Assembly: GCA_015680685.1 (NCBI GenBank)
Contig: MNCI01037953.1
Span: forward strand, 1,803,424 to 1,867,423
Reading direction: 5' to 3'
Origin: Gnetum montanum
Lineage: Eukaryota > Streptophyta > Gnetopsida > Gnetales > Gnetaceae
Length of the DNA stretch: 64,000 nucleotides
Positions 58,813 through 64,000 of this stretch are shown in pieces. Position numbers and translations under genes: made by a program. Each line of letters begins with the position of its first letter. Position 1 is the first letter of the stretch. The notes beneath the pieces are model-generated. The model did no database searches, was not told where the DNA came from, and was given only the letters and a program-made list of their open reading frames with translations.

Positions 58813-60766
58813 CAACATAGAATTAATAAATGTTTTTCCGTTTCTTTAATTTTTCAACATTTTTCTAGTTTTTCACCTTTTAATTTATTGCTTTGTCTTT
58901 CTATCTTTTTATCTTTTTATGATTAATCTCTTCTATGAATAAAGCACTCATGTAACTCATTAGTTAAGGTGTTGTTCTCTACTATCAAGTCTTAAGTGAC
59001 TATTTACTTGAATAAAGAGCCCACAACATCCACCTACCCATTCCATTAATAAGAGGTTCTACCTTGGGTACAATGATATTCCTAATCATTAAAACTTAAA
59101 GTAACCTTGTGTTTATTATACCCAGAGCGAACAAGGATGGACCAAGAGGGAATGACCAAGGTGTGAAATCAAGGGGACTTGTGGATTCTCTTTGGTGACA
59201 TCTGTAGGAGTTATCATGTAGTTTAGTTGTATTAAGATCCTTGTAGATATAATGAAAAATGAGAGTAAGAGTAATCAAAAGGCACTTAATCAAAGAAATC
59301 CAATGCTATCCCAAGGGGTCCCACTAGAAAGACATGCACCCATGCCTAAAGGTAGGTAGCATCTTTAGATTAAGCATTCCAAAAAAAAAAAAGAAAGTAA
59401 GAAGAGTGTGCCAAAATGGCCACACAAAAAGAAAAAAAAAAGAGAAAAGATCAAGGTCAAAGTGTCGCAAAGAAATTCCGAATCACTCCTCCCTTGAACA
59501 AAATGCCAAGTGATCATACACCTTGTTGTCATGGTGCTCTTATGGTTGTCCATCATGTGATGAAACAATGCAATGTCACTGATTAAAGGAATGGACTTGG
59601 TCTTGATTTTTGAGTGATAGGTTAATGACACATTAATCATGCCTTACACTAAAGCTTCATTGTGCCTTAGGATAGTTACCTCATGTCCCAATCTCTACAA
59701 TCCCTTCTACAATTCACCTCATTTCACTGTTCATGAATTTGTGACTCGTGTCTTGTGTAGCATTGAATTCATACATCATCATGGTGGTATCTACATGTGT
59801 GTGTTTTGTGAAAATTGTGTGGATTACATTTAACCCTTCTAGTACCTATGGACATTTTAAGGTGTGGTTACATAGGGGCATTATAGGTAGGAACCTACTT
59901 TAGGGAGGACCCACTTGCATAACCCTTATCATCTACACTCACAACACATCACCATCACATCCTTTCCTACCCTCCAAGAATTACAATACTCTTTCCCTCA
60001 TTATCCTTTTGTTTCAAATGTTTCTATGAACCGACACATGTCCTTTCTCCTCATCCGAAACATGCATTCCATTACCCGATTTTACATCATTATATTTTTT
60101 GGTGCCTTCAAGACTATTTAATATTACCCTAGACATTTTACACTAACTTCAAGTCCTTCATTTTTGAGTTATAATTTTAGAAATTTATCAATTTTTGTAA
60201 GTACCCTACTTTAGACAGACTATGATATCACATATGCGATATCGTGTCCAATGCGATATCATGGTCGCACTATTGCATACATGATATTGTGTCATGCATC
60301 ACATGGGGGAATTTTCAAGTTTTCTTCTATGACTTGCAACTTGCACACCTCTTATTCCAATATCCATAACTCACTCGCTAGCACTCTAATTCTTATTCCG
60401 AGAGAACCTACTTAAACCTAGAGTGTTCAACATAGTCATGGGGGAGGGGTACACTTCAAATTGCATGTAAATTTTTTGAAATTCATCATCATCTAAAGGA
60501 TACTATCAAGGATAATTGATTACAAAAAATGATATTAAACATGTGCCAAAAACAATCTTATCTCTTCACCTACACCAAGAAATTAAATTTTAAAGCCACC
60601 TAATCAAATTTAGGGACCTAATATTAAAAATTTTAGTGGACATTTTCACAAGATTTTCTAACTCTGGATCACATGAAATAAGAAAGAAAATTCATTAAGG
60701 TAGAAGTAAGGGATAACTAAAATTTTGTAAACAACCTTACTAATGGTTGGCCTCGTGTGATTTCAG
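58813..60766 (+). other. Copy C middle untranslated region
   Basis: No sustained sense frame. Conserved blocks shared with A and B include the 59480-59640 block with the antisense frame and GCATTATAGGTAGGAACC (59878). Contains a GATATC cluster (60224-60288) not seen at this place in A or B. Confidence 0.6.
60224..60288 (+). promoter_or_regulatory. Internal GATATC cluster before copy C ORF2
   Basis: GATATC ACATATGC GATATC (14-bp step), GATATC 17 bp on, and GATATT further on: the LTR-type words about 500 bases upstream of the ORF2 ATG. The copy B equivalent (about 27060-27110) lacks them. A regulatory role is inference. Confidence 0.4.
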
Positions 60767-63524
60767 ATGGCCCCTGAATGTGGACAACAAGAAGGACCCT
60801 CTCAAGGTGTGTCCAAGTGACCTAGGAGAGGTAGAGGACAAGTGTCTCCTAAGCAACGTGCAGAGCAAGAGGTGTAATCATTTAGCATCCATCAAGAGAT
60901 TCCTACTACTATGTAGTTGGGACAGGTGGAAGGAGGAGCTACTGAAGTGCCTGAACAGGGACAACACCTCACATTATCCCCAGAGTGTGTCTAAGCTATC
61001 AGAGAAAGGTCCATGTTGGTAGCTGTGATCATGGAATTAAGCTTTGGACATTTCATGAAATTCACTCCTGAGGTTGTTAGGGACCAACTCAAAGGATCTC
61101 CATTATGGCCTACCCTCTCTGCAAGCCATGCCTAGTACTTAGGAGAAATGTACCAATTTTGGCATAATAAGGAAGAAGGCACCACATTTAAAATTTTGGG
61201 TGTGTCTATAGATTTTTTTGCCAAGGCCATCTCAAAAGTGTTAAACCTTCCAAATACAAGGCCAAAAGTTGCTCACCTGTCCACTTGCTCCAATGCTGAT
61301 GCACGAAGAGTTTGGTTGCATAGGGTGTACGGTAAAGAGGACAAGACATATGGAAAGTTGATGCTGGAAGAAAAGATATACATCAAGATTAGTACTTATC
61401 ACATTGAGAGGATTAAAAATAATCTCAACATATGTGGCAAGAGGATGTGCGATATTGATGGGAAAGGCTAATGCTAACCTTTCTCATCTATATCTTATGG
61501 AGATCTTGAAATAGTTTGATGGACACAAGACAAGGAATTTCACGCTGCCCCTCCCTTGTCTCATCAGGAAGTTGTGCAAATGTGCTGGTATTCTAGGGTA
61601 CACCAATGATGTTCCTAGAAGAGCCCAAAATGCTTTGTTCACCAAACTACTAAAGTCACCAGCCCCAAGGAAAAGTGCTGGTGAGACACTAGAGCCAAAG
61701 CAAGAATAGACAATGGGGCCCACTACAACTCAAAATGCAAGGCCTAGTCAACAACAACCAGGGACCAACACGAGCCAGCAAGACCAACCATCACCACCAC
61801 CATAGGACTATTGATTGTTGATGAGTCATCTTAGGGCCATCATTGAGATGGTCAATTGTTAAAGTCATGATGATGCTAATCTTTTCTGCATCATTGATGA
61901 CATTGTACGATCCATAATTTCTATTGATCATGCATGGGGTGAGGTATTCATTCAAACAGGAGGAGGGGGGATTCATTGGTCACAATAGATTTCAGGGAAT
62001 GCCATGTCTTTCTAGGTGCAATTGGAAATGGGTGAAGAGGCCACCGTGATCGTTATGCAGAACCAAGATGTAGTAAGAGCTATAGAAGTGGTCAAGAACC
62101 ACATCAAAGAATCTTTCAATGTCCTTGTTGTTCCATCGACTGATTTCACAGGAGCACAAGATGCTCAAACTTTAGCCAATCCCTCAATGACTCCTATAGA
62201 GCATGAGGATGTTCTTGATTGATTGCTGCAAACAAGACAAGTAATGATGTCCTTGTTTGACATCCCACAAGATGTCATAGCAGTGCAATCAGACCTCATC
62301 TCCATCAAAGGAAAGCTAATCATTGCAAAGACCAAGGCCAAGCATGCAGAAGCAAAGTTGGAAAGACTCCAAGAAAGGCTCGTTGCCTTACAAGCTGCAC
62401 AGTGAGACCCATCTTAGTTTGTTCCCATAGACTAGCTAAGCACTTTCAAGATGGAGCAACTTAATAAACTATTGGTTGACAATAAAAGAGTGGTGGAGGA
62501 GAAGGAGAAGGCTGATTGGAATGCCTCCAAGACATAAGGGAAAACCTACATGCATGCCAAGGCACTCAAAGCCTTATAGGAAGAGAATAAATAGCTTGCT
62601 GCTACCAATCTTTGGTTGACCACTGTGGAGAAATAGAAGAATATTCTCAAGGAAAATTTTTAGAAACTATGACAATATTTGGTCAGGGTCAACCAAGACA
62701 TGAACTTTTTAGCTAGAGAGAATCAAACCCTCTCAATGGAGGAGGTAGGCGCAATCTATCAAAAGATAGCCATCGAAATAAGCACATGGAAAAATGAGGC
62801 CAAGCAGCATGAAAAGTTAAAGGAGCACTTTAGATACCAAGTGGGGATGTACAAGAAAATCATAGAAAAGGAGATCCATATGGCCAAGGCCCATATCAAC
62901 ACTTTTAGTGCTCAACACATTGATTAGAAACCCATGCTGGACACATATGCATTTGTCCACCAAGCAGAGCTTAAAAGCTAGGACCTGTAAATTCAAGATA
63001 TCATAGAGTACATGGAATTGGCAAACCTGTGGTATGCCAATCTAGCCATGTTGACAGTAGGATGCTTGAGAATGAAGCTTGAGAAGCAGGTAGCTACCAC
63101 CTATACCAAATATGAAGTAGAATTTTCGGAGCATAAGAAAACATTACAAAAGCTAGAAATTGCAAATTCTGAACTAGAGGTGATTAAGACCAACTACCAA
63201 GGCTAGAAAGATGTCACAACAAACTTGGCTTGATGGCTTATAGATTTCTAGGAGTATAGGGACAAAGCCAGAGCCTATGAGGAGGAATGAAAGTTTTTTG
63301 CAACCTGGTATGTTAAAGCAAATCAAATGTTCCTGCAACTACCATGTCCATGGAAGGTGCCGACTCCATCAAACATTGGAGCATCATCATGGATGGCACA
63401 AGACCCTCAAACTGAAGAGAAAAATCTCTAGGCATTATTGCAGAGCTATCAAATTCCACAATCTGGAGCACAAGACAAGAGGAAGTGATCTATGGAGGAG
63501 CCATCAACACCTGGAACCACATGA
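60767..63524 (+). pseudogene. Copy C ORF2: long protein with unknown domain and coiled coil (broken)
   Basis: ATG at 60767 directly follows GTGATTTCAG. The start is basic (MAPECGQQEG; SK.PRRGRGQ, nuclear-signal-like). At 61020-61480 comes a globular segment: FGHFMKFTPEVVRDQLKG, YLGEMYQFWHNKEEGT, AISKVLNLPN, and KTYGKLMLEEKIYIKI. Then a region rich in N/Q/T (61700-61800), and from 62016 to about 63206 a long charged coiled coil. The C-terminal words ARAYEEE..FFATWYVKANQMFLQLP and PGTT* (TGA 63522-63524) match A and B. Length ~2.76 kb, about 920 codons, with many TAG/TAA stops and a few frame shifts. No enzyme motif seen. The globular segment may belong to the 'putative plant transposon protein' type; unconfirmed. 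Confidence 0.65.
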
Positions 63525-63723
63525 GTTTTATAAAACTTCGTAATTTTGAGATTTTGTAATTTTTGTGTTTGTGTCCCAATTTTGTTGCATTCAATTCTCC
63601 ACTATAGCATGAATGAATTCCCAGTTAGTCAATAATCCCACACCTATCCACTATGTAATTAATGGAACTTGTTCTTATATTTTGTTTGACTCGAGGATGA
63701 TTTTTCATTTAGTCATGGGGATA
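63525..63723 (+). other. Copy C 3' untranslated end and short G-run
   Basis: Contains the family word TTTGACTCGAGGATGA (63688) and CATGGGGATA just before the LTR, matching TCGTGGGGGTA in copy A: the candidate polypurine primer. Confidence 0.6.
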
Positions 63724-64000
63724 TGATGAATTGTGATTGATTAGACCATGATATCGCATACACGATATCACATATGCAATATCAGGTATGCAATATTGTA
63801 GCCTAGCTAGTGATATCGTATACATGATATTGTAATTCCTGTGTAAGCCTATAAATACACAATGGGACACATGGGAAAGAAATTTTTTTTAGTAAGTTAG
63901 TTTTAGTTAGTAGATAGAAGTTAGTTCATTTTTAGTCCTTCTCAACCCTTTCTCCTAGTGCATGCCTGTAGTGTGATGATTGTAATTGTATGACACCTTT
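63724..64000 (+). repeat. Copy C 3' LTR (first 277 bp, cut by window)
   Basis: TGATGAATTGTG matches the start of the 5' LTR. GATATC array at 63750-63831 and TATAAATAC at 63850. Continues beyond the window. Confidence 0.9.

Larger units (their letters stand above)
55496..64000 (+). mobile_element. Copy C: longest A/B/C-family element, 3' LTR cut by window end
   Basis: 5' LTR 55496-56362, PBS, gag, middle region, full-length ORF2, then the start of the 3' LTR at 63724. The 8.2-kb span from LTR start to LTR start compares with 5.4 kb in A and 5.7 kb (LTR to LTR) in B; the difference is mostly ORF2. The base five before the LTR are GTATT (55491-55495); the matching duplication lies outside the window. 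Confidence 0.9.

Overview
The window is a nuclear plant repeat region. I found no host gene in it. Everything I could place belongs to decayed Ty3/gypsy-type LTR retrotransposons, nested in one another and full of in-frame stops. The evidence for a seed-plant nuclear genome is: retropepsin, reverse transcriptase and integrase motifs of the plant Tat/Ogre and Athila groups; primer-binding sites matching the 3' end of plant tRNA-Asp; 5-bp target duplications; high A+T; and heavy C-to-T decay. The species cannot be named from this sequence. A 43-base assembly gap lies at 28283-28325.

Layout. (1) About 236-20640 is a large Ogre/Tat-like element (T1): 5' LTR fragment, leader, ORF1, gag, protease, an RNase H-like domain placed before RT, RT, RNase H, integrase, polypurine tract, then the 3' LTR. 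Its 3' LTR is split at 13277/19580 by copy A. (2) 13278-19579 is copy A (+), a non-autonomous LTR element with 5-bp target duplications. (3) 20641-22610 holds a short minisatellite and a ~155-bp tandem array. (4) 23160-32323 is a second T1-type ORF1 (T3), interrupted by a candidate solo LTR at 23898-24218 and by copy B (-) at 24770-31412, again with 5-bp target duplications. (5) 32324-46633 is a tandem LTR/internal/LTR arrangement of another gag-protease-only family (D), with ~2-kb LTRs and a ~1.37-kb internal duplication. (6) 46634-49674 is a minus-strand relative of the A/B/C group (E): gag remnant, tRNA-Asp-type PBS, LTR. (7) 49675-55495 is A+T-rich sequence I could not assign. (8) 55496-64000 is copy C (+), the longest copy, whose 3' LTR runs off the window.

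The most interesting system is the A/B/C family. It has ~0.87-0.93 kb LTRs, a tRNA-Asp PBS, a gag-like ORF, a ~2-kb untranslated middle, and a second long ORF (ORF2) with an unfamiliar globular segment and a long coiled coil. No protease, RT or integrase is present, so it must have borrowed pol from another element. Three features recur in the three independent copies: a U3 array of GATATC palindromes at 14-bp spacing just upstream of the TATA box; an in-frame UAG at the same gag position followed by hundreds of further codons of gag-like sequence; and a splice-acceptor-like AG directly before the ORF2 ATG. E (same terminal bases, same PBS type, related gag) looks like a distant relative.
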